Positions 48,058 to 57,830 of a stretch of DNA of 62,684 nucleotides are shown here, one piece after another. The notes below the pieces were generated by a model. That model saw only the letters and a list, made by a program, of their open reading frames with translations, had not been told where the DNA came from and did not search any database. The position numbers and the translations under genes were made by a program. Location of the stretch: positions 1 to 62,684 of the forward strand of contig JAHHHB010000029.1 in assembly GCA_019359545.1 (NCBI GenBank). Direction: 5' to 3'. The stretch comes from Desmonostoc geniculatum HA4340-LM1 (lineage in GTDB: Bacteria; Cyanobacteriota; Cyanobacteriia; Cyanobacteriales; Nostocaceae). Every line of letters starts with the position of its first letter. The first letter of the stretch is position 1.

Positions 48058-49416
48058 ATGGTATTAGTTGATTACTGGAAGAAGCTGACAAGTGGCTCTA
48101 TCAATCGCCAAATTTTTGGTGCTGCGATGATAGTTGGTTTATTGACAGCATTGGTTAAAGTGGCGGCTGTTATTAAAGAATTAGTGGTTGCTCAGAGGTT
48201 TGGCACTGGAGATGACATAGATGCGTTTTTAATTGCTTTGCTTATTCCTTCTTTTATTATTAATGTCGTCGCTGGTTCTTTTAATACTGCTCTCATACCT
48301 ACTTATATGCAAGTAAGAGAGCAGGAAGGTACAAAAGCTGCTCAAAAGCTTTTTTGTGGAGCCACAATTAGCGGCTTGGGACTGTTAGCAATTACAACAA
48401 TATTGACGGTAATCTTAGCACCTTTGTATTTACCACGAATTGCGGCTGGATTTAGTCCTCAAAAGCTAGATTTGACTTTTCATTTGCTTTGCGCGATCGC
48501 ACCTTTTATTCTCTTAAGTGGAATCATTGTGATCTGGGGTGCTGTATTGAATGCAGGGGAGCGTTTTGCTTTAGCAGCATTCTCACCAATTATTACTCCA
48601 ACTGTTACCGTCGTATTACTTTTAACGCTGAAATCTTGGGGAATTTTCGCTTTAGCCGCTGGGTTAGTCTGCGGTGCAGTACTAGAAATAATTCTTTTAG
48701 GAATAGCATTGCACCGACAAGGCATTTCATGGCTTCCTAAATGGTATGGAGTTGATACTAATCTGCGTCAAGTTGTTCGCCAATATTTCCCCATGATTGC
48801 AGGCGGACTTTTAATGTGTAGTACAAATTTAGTAGACCAATCTATGGCAGCAATGTTGTTACCTGGTAGTGTAGCAGCACTCAATTACGGTAACAAAGCG
48901 ATCGCATTCCCCATGTCTCTAGCCACTACAGCATTGAGTACTGCTGTGATTCCCTATTTTTCCAAAATGATAGCTGCTAACGATTGGATCGGGACACGTC
49001 GCACACTTAAGCGATATATGCAGATCATCTTTGTCACAACTACTCTACTGTCAACATTCTTATTTATATTTTCTGAATCTATAGTCCAAATACTTTTTCA
49101 AAGAGGTTCATTTACGGCTAATGACACTCATTTAGTAGCTCATATTCAGAATTGTTTTGCTTTCCAAATACCTTTTCATGTAGCAGGGATTTTGGTAGTA
49201 CGGTTAATTTCAGCAATGCAAGCCAATCATATATTGATGTGGGCTTCTGCATACAATCTAATCAACAATATTGTTTTAAACTATCTATTTCTCCACTATT
49301 TTGGTGTTGCAGGTATCGCTCTCTCAACAGCCTGTGTTTCCGCCTTAGCATTCTTATTTTTATCATATTTTGCTAATAAACAACTCAAAAAACATTCTGC
49401 TATCCTAGTAACCTAA
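48058..49416 (+). CDS. MurJ/MviN-family lipid-linked oligosaccharide flippase
   Basis: A 452-aa polytopic protein with about 12-14 membrane segments: FGAAMIVGLLTALVKVAAVI, ELVVAQRFGTGDDIDAFLIA (the family's RxFGxGxxxDAF start), ALIPTYMQV, NLVDQSMAAMLLPGSVAALN and LSTAVIPYFSKM. MurJ flips lipid II; in polysaccharide clusters a MurJ-like copy replaces Wzx to flip undecaprenyl-linked repeat units. The length is a little short of MurJ, fitting a cluster-specific flippase. Confidence 0.88.
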   Translation: MVLVDYWKKLTSGSINRQIFGAAMIVGLLTALVKVAAVIKELVVAQRFGTGDDIDAFLIALLIPSFIINVVAGSFNTALIPTYMQVREQEGTKAAQKLFCGATISGLGLLAITTILTVILAPLYLPRIAAGFSPQKLDLTFHLLCAIAPFILLSGIIVIWGAVLNAGERFALAAFSPIITPTVTVVLLLTLKSWGIFALAAGLVCGAVLEIILLGIALHRQGISWLPKWYGVDTNLRQVVRQYFPMIAGGLLMCSTNLVDQSMAAMLLPGSVAALNYGNKAIAFPMSLATTALSTAVIPYFSKMIAANDWIGTRRTLKRYMQIIFVTTTLLSTFLFIFSESIVQILFQRGSFTANDTHLVAHIQNCFAFQIPFHVAGILVVRLISAMQANHILMWASAYNLINNIVLNYLFLHYFGVAGIALSTACVSALAFLFLSYFANKQLKKHSAILVT

Positions 49417-49468
49417 TTTCTCAATACTCTTCTCTGCGCCTCTGCGTGATTTTAAATATTCCCACACA

Positions 49469-50596
49469 ATGAAAATAACATTAATTATTCATTCCCTTAC
49501 CTATGGTGGTGCCGAACGTATTATGTCAATCATGGCAAATTACTGGTCAGCTAAGGGATTACAAATTACTTTATTAACATTTAATGACAATAAAATACCC
49601 GACTTCTATTTAGACTCTCATATAATTTATCTTCCCTTGGGTATAGCTAAAAAATCTCCTAATGTAATTATTGGCATTTGGAATAACTTCAAACGTATCC
49701 GAATCCTACGAAATTCAATTATTAATACTAACCCAGATGTTGTGATTAGCTTCATGTCTAAAATCAATATCACGACTTTACTAGCAACGCGCTGGTTGAA
49801 GATGCCAATAATAGTTTCTGAACGCAGTAATCCCGTAAAAAGTTCTTTAGATTGGAATTGGCAACAACTACGACAATGGACTTATTTATTCGCAGATAAA
49901 ATTGTTTTTCAAACTCAGCGAGCAAGAGATTATTTCCCATCAAAACTGCAAAATAATAGCTGTATTATCCCTAATATGGTTGTATTACCACCAATAAAAA
50001 AACAGTCATCAGAAAAATTTTCAGCAGAGCGATCGCTCATTGCTATGGGACGCTTTGTCCCAGAGAAAGGCTTTGATTTATTGCTACAAGCTTTTGCCAA
50101 ATTAAAAGATAATTATCCAGAATGGACATTGACTATTCTAGGGGATGGAAAACTACGTCCAGAGTTGGAATCTCTGCGTAATCAATTGGGACTTGGCGAT
50201 CGCGTTCATTTTCCGGGAATGGTGAACAATACCTATGCTTTTTTACAAGAGGCAGATTTTTTTATTATGTCTTCCCGTTTTGAAGGTTTTCCAAATGCTC
50301 TTTGCGAAGCAATGGCATGTGGATTACCAGTTATATCCACAGATTGTCCTAGTGGCCCACGAGAAATTATTCGTGATGGTATAGATGGTATTTTGGTTCC
50401 CAATGAAGATGTTTCAGCATTAGCCGCAGCAATGGAACGACTGATGTCTAATGAACAAGAACGAAAATCTTTAGCTGCTCGTGCGCCAGAAATAACCGAA
50501 CGATTTGCTGTTGAAAAAATAATGGGAATGTGGGAAGAAGTATTAACTCAAGTTATTGGAGAAGAATTCAGAATGGGCTACGCCCCGCTGCGCTAA
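49469..50596 (+). CDS. Glycosyltransferase family 4
   Basis: A 375-aa GT-B enzyme. Motifs: LTYGGAERIMSIMANYWSA (acceptor-side N-terminus), IIVSERSNPVKSS, LIAMGRFVPEKGFDLLLQAF, GDGKLRPELESL and the donor-binding SSRFEGFPNALCEAMACGLP with the E-x7-E pair. It adds a sugar to the lipid-linked repeat. The last residues (FRMGYAPLR) come from a dispersed repeat word, GGGCTACGCCCCGC, which also supplies the stop. Confidence 0.9.
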   Translation: MKITLIIHSLTYGGAERIMSIMANYWSAKGLQITLLTFNDNKIPDFYLDSHIIYLPLGIAKKSPNVIIGIWNNFKRIRILRNSIINTNPDVVISFMSKINITTLLATRWLKMPIIVSERSNPVKSSLDWNWQQLRQWTYLFADKIVFQTQRARDYFPSKLQNNSCIIPNMVVLPPIKKQSSEKFSAERSLIAMGRFVPEKGFDLLLQAFAKLKDNYPEWTLTILGDGKLRPELESLRNQLGLGDRVHFPGMVNNTYAFLQEADFFIMSSRFEGFPNALCEAMACGLPVISTDCPSGPREIIRDGIDGILVPNEDVSALAAAMERLMSNEQERKSLAARAPEITERFAVEKIMGMWEEVLTQVIGEEFRMGYAPLR

Positions 50597-50676
50597 CAGG
50601 AGTCAGGAGTCAGAATAAAATATCGCAAAATTTAGATAATTCAAGAATAGAACAAAAATTTAAAAAACGTTTTACA

Positions 50677-52005
50677 ATGAATATCCACAAATATCTTTAC
50701 TTCATTTATGCCTCTTATAGAAACTACCATTTTCCTCAACTTTATAATCAATTCGTCAAAGAAAGTTTATCTAATATCTCCATTGACATCACTAGAGGCT
50801 TGCTAACAAAGCTCCTAATTCACTGCCATCAATGTGTCCCATACTATGCCCAACTAATCAATAGTCTGCCTAACGATGCAATTATTCAGCAAAAACCAGA
50901 GCTATATCTTGAACAATTACCAATCCTAACAAAAGAGATTATTCGTAACAACTTTGAACAACTAAAATCTAGAGATTTAGCACAACGTCAGTGGTATTTC
51001 AATACATCGGGTGGTTCAACGGGCGAACCAATTAAGCTAATTCAAGATGCTGAATATAATGACCGATCTACAGCAATTAGCTTACTTTATTCTTATTTAG
51101 TTGGACGAGAGCTAGGAGAGCCAGAAGTACGTCTATGGGGTTCAGAAAAAGACGTTTTTGATGGCACGATGGGATGGAAGGCAAACTTTTTCAATTTTCT
51201 CAGAAATACTACATATATGAATGCTTTTCAGATGACTCCTCAAAGAATGAGAGATTTTCTGAAATTGCTGAATACAAAACCACCAAAGTTGATTGTTGCC
51301 TACGCTCAGGCGATTTATGAATTAGCAAAATTTGCTGAAGATGAACACATTAAACTTGTTCCTCAAAAGGCAATCATAACTTCTGCTGGGACACTTTATA
51401 CTTGGATGCGCCAAAAAATTGAGACTGTATTTCAGTGCCAAGTATTTAATCGTTATGGTTCTAGAGAAGTTAGCGATGTAGCTTGTGAAAAACCAGGACA
51501 GCAAGGATTGTGGGTAGCTCCTTGGGGCAATTATATCGAGATTGTTGATGATGATAATAACCCTTTGCCGGCAGGAGTTGAAGGTAATATTTTGATTACT
51601 TCTCTCACGAACTTTGCTATGCCGCTGATTCGTTATAAAATTGGCGATCGCGGCACTTTATCTCCTGAATATAAATCGGGACAAATATTAGAGAAAGTTT
51701 CCGGTAGAAATGTTGATATTTTTAAAACTCAAAGCGGTACTTTAGTAGATGGGGAATATTTTACTCATCTTTTATACTTCAAAGATTGGGTAGATAAATT
51801 TCAAATTATTCAAAAAAACTACTTAGAAATTAACATCAAAGTTATTAAATCTAATTCTGATTATCTCACTGAAGAACTTGATGATATTATCGCCAAATGC
51901 AAGCTGATGATGGGTAAGGATTGTGTAGTAAATTTTGAATTTGTAAATCATATTTCTGTAAATCACTCTGGCAAATACCGCTACACAATTTCCGAGGTTA
52001 ATTAA
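50677..52005 (+). CDS. CapK/PaaK-like adenylate-forming enzyme
   Basis: A 442-aa member of the phenylacetate-CoA ligase-like family: YFNTSGGSTGEPIKLIQDAE is the AMP-binding P-loop (about residue 108), RLWGSEKDVFDGTMGWK, AIITSAGTLYTWMRQKIETV, VFNRYGSREVSDVACEKPG (adenine motif) and LIRYKIGDRGTLSPE (ATP-binding aspartate). Such enzymes in capsule loci (CapK) activate an acid or amino acid for transfer. With the FemAB-like gene it suggests an acylated polysaccharide. The chosen ATG is the family start, and the frame extends upstream only through repeats. It abuts the next gene (TAA ATG). Confidence 0.83.
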   Translation: MNIHKYLYFIYASYRNYHFPQLYNQFVKESLSNISIDITRGLLTKLLIHCHQCVPYYAQLINSLPNDAIIQQKPELYLEQLPILTKEIIRNNFEQLKSRDLAQRQWYFNTSGGSTGEPIKLIQDAEYNDRSTAISLLYSYLVGRELGEPEVRLWGSEKDVFDGTMGWKANFFNFLRNTTYMNAFQMTPQRMRDFLKLLNTKPPKLIVAYAQAIYELAKFAEDEHIKLVPQKAIITSAGTLYTWMRQKIETVFQCQVFNRYGSREVSDVACEKPGQQGLWVAPWGNYIEIVDDDNNPLPAGVEGNILITSLTNFAMPLIRYKIGDRGTLSPEYKSGQILEKVSGRNVDIFKTQSGTLVDGEYFTHLLYFKDWVDKFQIIQKNYLEINIKVIKSNSDYLTEELDDIIAKCKLMMGKDCVVNFEFVNHISVNHSGKYRYTISEVN

Positions 52006-53163
52006 ATGAAAAAGAAGATTGTATTTCTGATTCGAGACTTGAATTATGGAGGAGCAGAAAGGCAATTAGTCACACTAGCAAAAGCTCTGGATAAACAATG
52101 GTTTGATGTAAGCGTTTTATGTTTTTACACTGGTGGTTCATTATCTTTAGATAAAGACTTAAAAGATAGTGATATCCCGATAATTTATTTAGAAAAACAA
52201 GGACGATGGCATTTATTTGGCTTTTTTTGGCATCTTATTCAACATCTTCAACATATAAATCCCGATGTGTTGCATGGATATGGTGGAACACCAAATTTGC
52301 TCACTATCTTTTTAAAGCCGTTTTTTCCCTCAACCGCCATAGTTTGGGGATTACGTAATTCTAATAGTGATTCTAATTTTTATGATTGGTTAGGGCGTTT
52401 GATCTTTCAGTTAGAGTGTCTTTTATCCCATTTTACTAACTTGATAATTGTTAATTCTTATGCTGGTAGAACATACTATCTCGCTCATAAATTCCCCACA
52501 AATAAAATGATGGTAATTTCTAATGGTATTGATATCGAACTTTTTCAGCCTGACTTAGAAGCTAGAAAAAAAGTGCGATCGCAGTGGGGGATTTCAGAAG
52601 ATACAATTTTGATTGGATTAGTGGGGCGACTAGATTTAAGGAAAGATCATCCGACATTTCTTAAAGCAGCAGCATTACTGTGTGAAGATAGCCAGAACGT
52701 GCATTTTGTTTGCGTAGGTAGTGGTTCAGAACACTATGCACGGGAGTTGCATGAACTAACTTATCAGCTAGGTATTTCTGAGAAAGTTATCTGGGAAAAA
52801 GCGCGTGCAGATATGCCCGCAATCTACAACGCCTTAGATATCGCTGCTTCTTCGTCTTATACAGAAGGATTTCCCAACGTAATTGGAGAAGCGATGGCCT
52901 GCGGTGTTCCTTGTGTGGTGACAGATGTAGGCGATTCAGCTTTGATTGTTGGAAATCCCGATGTAGTAGTACCTCCTAAAAATCCAGAAGCTTTAAAAAT
53001 TGCGCTCAAGACATTAATAGAAAATTTTAGTATTAATGGTTGCGATCGCACTGAAATTAAACAGCGAATAATTGACAAATTTTCAGTAGCTAAATTAGTC
53101 CAAAAAACCGAAGCTATTTTATTTAATTTGTCCCATGAATCAATATCTAAATACAAAATTTGA
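52006..53163 (+). CDS. Glycosyltransferase family 4
   Basis: A 385-aa GT-B enzyme: DLNYGGAERQLVTLAKALDK, DVLHGYGGTPNLLTI, VISNGIDIELFQP, LIGLVGRLDLRKDHPTFLKA, VCVGSGSEHYARELHE and SSSYTEGFPNVIGEAMACGV (E-x7-E) then CVVTDVGDS. The start follows the CapK-like stop without a spacer. It overlaps the ligase gene by 29 bases, so these genes form one operon. Confidence 0.9.
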   Translation: MKKKIVFLIRDLNYGGAERQLVTLAKALDKQWFDVSVLCFYTGGSLSLDKDLKDSDIPIIYLEKQGRWHLFGFFWHLIQHLQHINPDVLHGYGGTPNLLTIFLKPFFPSTAIVWGLRNSNSDSNFYDWLGRLIFQLECLLSHFTNLIIVNSYAGRTYYLAHKFPTNKMMVISNGIDIELFQPDLEARKKVRSQWGISEDTILIGLVGRLDLRKDHPTFLKAAALLCEDSQNVHFVCVGSGSEHYARELHELTYQLGISEKVIWEKARADMPAIYNALDIAASSSYTEGFPNVIGEAMACGVPCVVTDVGDSALIVGNPDVVVPPKNPEALKIALKTLIENFSINGCDRTEIKQRIIDKFSVAKLVQKTEAILFNLSHESISKYKI

Positions 53164-54355
53164 TTTTCTATTTTATTATCAATGTGCCCTAGCCATAGGT
53201 GCTATTTTCACTTTTTTCACAGATATTAATTCGTATTTATATACATCAGGTATTCTTTCTCAACCTCCTTTATATTGGATCTTAGGTTTTGCTATAGCTT
53301 CTCTACCATTACTTTTTTCACAGAAAAAGTACATACCGCTCTCTGTGATTATTTGGTGTTTTGGTTTTATTTTTGTCTCATTATTGTGGTTTGTACTCTT
53401 TTCATCATCTGGAGAACTTGCTTTTGAAGAATTAAAAAAACGAATTTTAGCAGTGATTTTTTTGATTGCAATGACATTAATATTTTCTCGAAATCCGACA
53501 ATCCATTACTTGACTCGATGGGCTATATTTTTAGCAGTATTAATGGCTGCATTTAATAATATTTACGAATTTTTTAACCCTGTTGCATTTAGCTCATTAG
53601 GTAATGGTGGCCGCGCTACTGGATTTTACTTAAATCCCAATAGTAATGGCTGTGCGTTGATACTTGGGATGATTTTTAGTGTAAGTATATTACAGCCAAT
53701 ATATCGTTTACTTTTTGTCTCTATCGTCGGTATTGGGGTTCTCTTGACATTTTCAAGGGGTGCTATTCTTGGCTGGTTAGTTACAGTTATTATTTTTACC
53801 ATCGCCCGTATAATTCATTTGAACAAATTACTTTATTGGACTTTGGGAATAGGAGCTTTTATTATCAGCTTAGGTTCACAATGGTGGGAAGAGTTATTGC
53901 AAAATTTCAATTTGAATCCCAATTCACTAGAAAGAATTGCATGGTTTCAAAATATCTCAGCTTCTGATTCTGAAGATTCCGCTGATTCACGTTTAGAAGT
54001 GGCTCAATTAGCTTGGCAGATGTTTACGAAACATCCCTTCTTAGGTAATGGAATTGGCTCAACTTTAACGTGGAATATGGAAATATCTACACACAATATG
54101 TACTTATATTATATGGCCGATCATGGAGTTATCGGCACTTTGATTCTACCTCTATTCGTATATGCAGTAACACAGCACGCCCGTGGAGAAACTAAATATA
54201 TTGGCTTAGCTTTTGCTGCTTTTATTCTTCTCTGGGGACTATTTAGCCATAACGTTTTAGAGGAGCGCTATATCCTCATCATGTTTTCATTCATGGCTGC
54301 CATGACTGGAGCGAGTCGGTTAGAGCAAAAATTGGAATTAGGACATCAATTATGA
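53135..54355 (+). CDS. O-antigen ligase / Wzy-type polymerase
   Basis: A 406-aa polytopic membrane protein with ten or more hydrophobic segments (ALAIGAIFTFFTDINSYLY, VIIWCFGFIFVSLLWFVLFS, TLIFSRNPTIHYLT and others). RATGFYLNPNSNGCALILGM, TFSRGAILGWL and the large loop with HPFLGNGIGSTLTW then STHNMYLYYMADHG match the Wzy_C/O-antigen ligase family (PF04932). It polymerises or ligates the repeat unit on the outer face of the membrane. It overlaps both neighbours (29 and 4 bases). Confidence 0.9.
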   Translation: MNQYLNTKFDFLFYYQCALAIGAIFTFFTDINSYLYTSGILSQPPLYWILGFAIASLPLLFSQKKYIPLSVIIWCFGFIFVSLLWFVLFSSSGELAFEELKKRILAVIFLIAMTLIFSRNPTIHYLTRWAIFLAVLMAAFNNIYEFFNPVAFSSLGNGGRATGFYLNPNSNGCALILGMIFSVSILQPIYRLLFVSIVGIGVLLTFSRGAILGWLVTVIIFTIARIIHLNKLLYWTLGIGAFIISLGSQWWEELLQNFNLNPNSLERIAWFQNISASDSEDSADSRLEVAQLAWQMFTKHPFLGNGIGSTLTWNMEISTHNMYLYYMADHGVIGTLILPLFVYAVTQHARGETKYIGLAFAAFILLWGLFSHNVLEERYILIMFSFMAAMTGASRLEQKLELGHQL

Positions 54356-55500
54356 AAATTATTTATATCATTACTGGACTCTCCACTGGTGGTGCTGAAG
54401 TCATGCTTTATAAACTTCTTTCCGGGATGGATCGACAACGTTTTAGTCCAGTTGTTGTTTCTTTAATGGATCGTGGTACATGGGGCGATCGCATTGCGAA
54501 TTTAGGCATTCCTGTGTACACCATTGGGATGAAGCAAGGATTACCTAAACTAATTAACATTTGGCGAATGATTCACATAGTAAATAAACTCAAACCTGAC
54601 TTAATTCAAGGTTGGATGTATCATGGAAACTTAGCAGCACAATTTGCAAAACTTTTTATATTCAGACAAGTACCTATTATCTGGAATATACGTCATTCAC
54701 TGCATACTTTAGAATTAGAAAAGCCGGGAACAAATATTATTATTAATTTGTGTGCCAGATTTTCTCACTTGCCTACAAAAATTATTTATAACTCTCAGAA
54801 TAGTTCTAAACAGCATGAAAAAATTGGGTATTGTGTTGATAAAACCTGTGTAATTTCCAACGGCTTTGAAACAGAAAAATTTACACCATCAACGGAGGAT
54901 CGTCTCAGTGTTCGTTCAGAACTCAATACCCCTGAAAATGCTTTGTTGATTGGTTTGATTGGTCGTTATCATCCCATCAAAGATCATTTTAGTTTTCTTC
55001 AAGCCGCCGCATTACTAATTAAAAAATATTCCAACGTCCAATTTGTTCTTGCTGGCAATAAAGTTGATTGGCAAAATCCAATTTTATCGGAACTAATCCA
55101 TGAATTAGGGCTTGTTAAATACATAAATCTATTAGGTGAACGTCATGATATACCCCGCTTAACCGCTGCTTTAGATATCGCTTCTTCCTCTTCATCTGGA
55201 GAAGGTTTTCCCAATGTAATTGGCGAAGCTATGTCTTGTGGTGTTCCCTGTGTGGTAACAGATGTGGGAGATTCAGGTTTGATTGTTGGTGATACCGGAA
55301 AAGTCGTCCCCCCAAGGAATCCAGAAGCATTAGCAAATGCTTGGCAAGCATTAATCGATATAGGAAAAGAAGGCAGAGAAAGCTTAGGAAAAGCAGCACG
55401 CGCAAGAGCGATCAAATGCTTTTCTTTAGACTCTATTGTGGCTGAATACGAGGCACTGTATAACCAAATAATTATGAATTATGAATTATTTGGAATATAG
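54352..55500 (+). CDS. Glycosyltransferase family 4
   Basis: A 382-aa GT-B enzyme: GLSTGGAEVMLYKLLSGMDR, LIQGWMYHGNLAAQFAKLF, VISNGFETEKFTPS, LIGRYHPIKDHFSFLQAAAL, LAGNKVDWQNPILSEL and SSSSGEGFPNVIGEAMSCGV with E-x7-E. It is the paralogue of the gene at 52006. ATGA overlap with the ligase gene. The last bases, including the TAG stop, belong to a MITE (55496-55596), so the native C-terminus has been altered by a few residues. Confidence 0.9.
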   Translation: MKIIYIITGLSTGGAEVMLYKLLSGMDRQRFSPVVVSLMDRGTWGDRIANLGIPVYTIGMKQGLPKLINIWRMIHIVNKLKPDLIQGWMYHGNLAAQFAKLFIFRQVPIIWNIRHSLHTLELEKPGTNIIINLCARFSHLPTKIIYNSQNSSKQHEKIGYCVDKTCVISNGFETEKFTPSTEDRLSVRSELNTPENALLIGLIGRYHPIKDHFSFLQAAALLIKKYSNVQFVLAGNKVDWQNPILSELIHELGLVKYINLLGERHDIPRLTAALDIASSSSSGEGFPNVIGEAMSCGVPCVVTDVGDSGLIVGDTGKVVPPRNPEALANAWQALIDIGKEGRESLGKAARARAIKCFSLDSIVAEYEALYNQIIMNYELFGI

Positions 55501-55596
55501 CGGTTCCTATTCAGACGGGGTACAACATGATATGGCGAGGTGTAAGGAACAGTGCCGCTCCTATCGGTGTACCTTACTAAATCAGGAAATGCTATA
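55496..55596. mobile_element. MITE of the TATAGC family, copy B
   Basis: A 101-bp element with TATAGC...GCTATA ends, related along its whole length, in reverse orientation, to 25062-25168: shared words include GGTACA(C/A), GCGGCACTG or its counterpart, ATGATGTTGTAC-like and CTGAATNGGAA. Its first bases form the stop codon of the upstream glycosyltransferase. Confidence 0.75.
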
Positions 55597-55625
55597 GGAC
55601 TAGTATTTGATTTTTGAAATATTAC

Positions 55626-55701
55626 GTAGGGTGCGTTAGCGGAGCGTAACGCACCAAAAGCTTGAGATGGTGCGTTACGGCTTACGCCTAACACACCCTA
55701 C
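55626..55701. repeat. GTAGGGTGCGTTAG inverted-repeat element
   Basis: GTAGGGTGCGTTAGCG is mirrored by CGCCTAACACACCCTAC. ATTTGATTT(T/C)TGAAA words flank it on both sides in opposite orientation (about 55606-55620 and 55718-55733), so the full element may extend to about 55606-55735. The word CTATAGGACTA just before it also occurs, inverted, at 9900-9912. Confidence 0.6.
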
Positions 55702-55813
55702 AAATACTTAGATTTTTTCAGAAATCAAATATGATTTCTATATAAAATAGGTACTTACTAATATCCAAAAAATATTTATCACTGCAATAATATTTGAATC
55801 AGGAAAATTTAAA

Positions 55814-57457
55814 ATGTCTCTTTTCAACAGAAAGACAAGATTTATTAACAAAATAAATCTTATTTTAGGAATATTGGCAACGGTATTTACTTTATTTGCT
55901 TGTTCAACTGTTGGTTTATTAGCTAATAATCCATCCTTGGGCGATCGCCCTTTAATATGGGTGGCTTCAAATCTAGAAAGAATAAACCAAAAAGAGCCAC
56001 CAGGAAACAAAACCGACATTGATTTGTACGCGGCACGTGGAGAATATGAACCCTTTCAGATAGGAATTCGCGCACCCAATGGCGATCTGACAAATGTGAA
56101 TGTTACAGTTTCAGATTTGTCTGCTTCAAATAACCGAATAATTTCAAATAGAAACATTACACTGTACCGTGAACATTACGTTCGCGTTACTCATTCCAGC
56201 CCCAACAAAAAAGGCAGTACCAATCTATCTTTAGGTACTGGATGGTATGCAGACGGACTCATTCCATTTATTAATCCTGAAAACAAAAAAGATATTAAAG
56301 ATGCCGAATTAGACGCTGTTCCATTCAATCTGAAAGCTGGGAATAACCAACCCATTTGGGTAGATATTTTTGTACCCCGTGACACTCAAACTGCTGAGTA
56401 TCAAGGGACTTTTACTGTTAGCAGCGATCAAGGAGCGATCGCAGGTAAAATCCACTTGAAAGTTTGGAATTTTGAGTTGCCAATCAAACCATCGCTTAAT
56501 TCTGAGTTCACATTCTATGAACATCAAGATAAAAGCGACATGATAGAACTTCTCAAACATAAATTAATGCCTGATGCCCATTTTAATCCAGCAGATGAAG
56601 CAGAGTTAATGAAGCTGTGGGGACTGCGTTCTCGGGGTCTTCCTTTTTGGAGTGGGGCTAACGTTAGTACTTGCAAAATGGCTCCAGCGCCTTCTCTCAA
56701 AAAGATTAAAACTACTGCTGCTAAACATGAATCTCGTTTATTTCTCTACGCTAGATATGCCGATGAAATTGATAACTGTGCAAATTTAATTGAACCAGTA
56801 AAACAATGGGCGCGAAATTTTCATCAAGCTGGAATCGCAACTGCTTTAGCAATGACTCCCACACCTACGCTTTATGATGATGGTTCCGGAACTGGACGTT
56901 CAGCCGTAGATATATGGGTAGTATTACCAGAATCCTATGATGAAGCTCCTGAACGAATTACTGAGGTTTTGCAAAAAGGAGATAAAGTTTGGTCTTACAA
57001 CGCTTTGGTACAAGATGGATACTCTCCCAAATGGCAGATAGATTTTGAACCAATAAACTACAGAATTCATCCAGGCTTCATTAGCCAAAGCCTTGGGCTA
57101 ACAGGAATTTTATACTGGCGAGTTGATTTATGGACAAAAGACCCGTGGAAAGATGTTCAAACTTATTTCCAGAAAAAATACAAACACTATTTTCCTGGTG
57201 AAGGGATGTTGTTTTATCCGGGGAAACAGGTAGGTATTAAAGGAGTTGTTCCTTCCATGAGACTGAAGTGGCTCAGAGAAGGGGTAGAAGACTACGAGTA
57301 TCTCGAAATACTTAAAAATCGCCATCGCCAACAGTGGGCGTTTCCATTAGCTCGGCGTGTCGGCCTTGACTGGAAGCACTGGACGCGGGATACAAATTTA
57401 CTGGAATCAGTCCGGCGACAGTTGGGAGAGGAAATACATAGACTCTCTTCTCAATAA
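55814..57457 (+). CDS. DUF4091 lipoprotein (glycoside-hydrolase-like)
   Basis: A 547-aa exported lipoprotein. The signal peptide ends in lipobox LFAC (Cys near residue 30). A beta-sandwich domain follows (YEPFQIGIRAPNGDLTNVNV, YQGTFTVSSDQGAIAGKIHL), then a TIM-barrel-like DUF4091 region: MKLWGLRSRGLPFWSGANVS, DIWVVLPESYDEAPERITEV and the signature GVVPSMRLKWLREGVEDYEY. DUF4091 proteins are found with polysaccharide genes and are predicted glycosidases. As the last gene of the cluster it may trim or modify the exported polymer. Confidence 0.85.
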   Translation: MSLFNRKTRFINKINLILGILATVFTLFACSTVGLLANNPSLGDRPLIWVASNLERINQKEPPGNKTDIDLYAARGEYEPFQIGIRAPNGDLTNVNVTVSDLSASNNRIISNRNITLYREHYVRVTHSSPNKKGSTNLSLGTGWYADGLIPFINPENKKDIKDAELDAVPFNLKAGNNQPIWVDIFVPRDTQTAEYQGTFTVSSDQGAIAGKIHLKVWNFELPIKPSLNSEFTFYEHQDKSDMIELLKHKLMPDAHFNPADEAELMKLWGLRSRGLPFWSGANVSTCKMAPAPSLKKIKTTAAKHESRLFLYARYADEIDNCANLIEPVKQWARNFHQAGIATALAMTPTPTLYDDGSGTGRSAVDIWVVLPESYDEAPERITEVLQKGDKVWSYNALVQDGYSPKWQIDFEPINYRIHPGFISQSLGLTGILYWRVDLWTKDPWKDVQTYFQKKYKHYFPGEGMLFYPGKQVGIKGVVPSMRLKWLREGVEDYEYLEILKNRHRQQWAFPLARRVGLDWKHWTRDTNLLESVRRQLGEEIHRLSSQ

Positions 57458-57481
57458 GTATCTTGAAAAATTCATCATTCC

Positions 57482-57659
57482 TAGGACTTACGCATTGACA
57501 TAAAAGCAAAAATGGCAGATAGAGTTTTCAAAGCTTTTATCTAGGTTTTTCAATCATATTTTGGCGATCGCCAGCAATCAAAAGCAACCTCCAAAAGCCT
57601 GGAACAACGTATTTACGTTGATACACAAAATAGTTCTTTTGTACAGTGCGTAAGTCCTA
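57482..57659. mobile_element. 178-bp MITE with TAGGACTTACGCA ends
   Basis: TAGGACTTACGCA at the left and its reverse complement at the right, with a TA at each outer edge, as expected for IS630/mariner-type insertion. No coding capacity. A shorter relative lies at 17058-17101. Confidence 0.75.
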
Positions 57660-57665
57660 ATTCCT

Positions 57666-57830
57666 TTGACTAAAATAAAGTTTTCCCAAGGCAAAGATAA
57701 ATCAGGCAAAGCAGGTTTAGGTCTTTATTTTTGTAAAATCACATTGGAGCGTTGGGGAGGTAGTATTGGTTATTTACCCCGTCCTGAAGGTGGTTCTAGA
57801 TTTTGGTTCCGCTTGCCAAGGAGGGGATGA
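57666..57830 (+). pseudogene. C-terminal fragment of a histidine kinase
   Basis: Fifty-four codons read KDKSGKAGLGLYFCKITLER, WGGSIGYLPRPEGG and SRFWFRLP, the G2 box and last strands of a HATPase_c domain. There is no H-box or N-box. The fragment starts just after the TA-flanked MITE and ends in GGGGAGGCA repeats. It is a relic. Confidence 0.75.

Noticed and set aside
50530..50676. N-terminal extension of the CapK-like protein overlapping the glycosyltransferase
   Set aside because: It crosses repeat words and lacks family similarity; the ATG at 50677 begins the conserved region.
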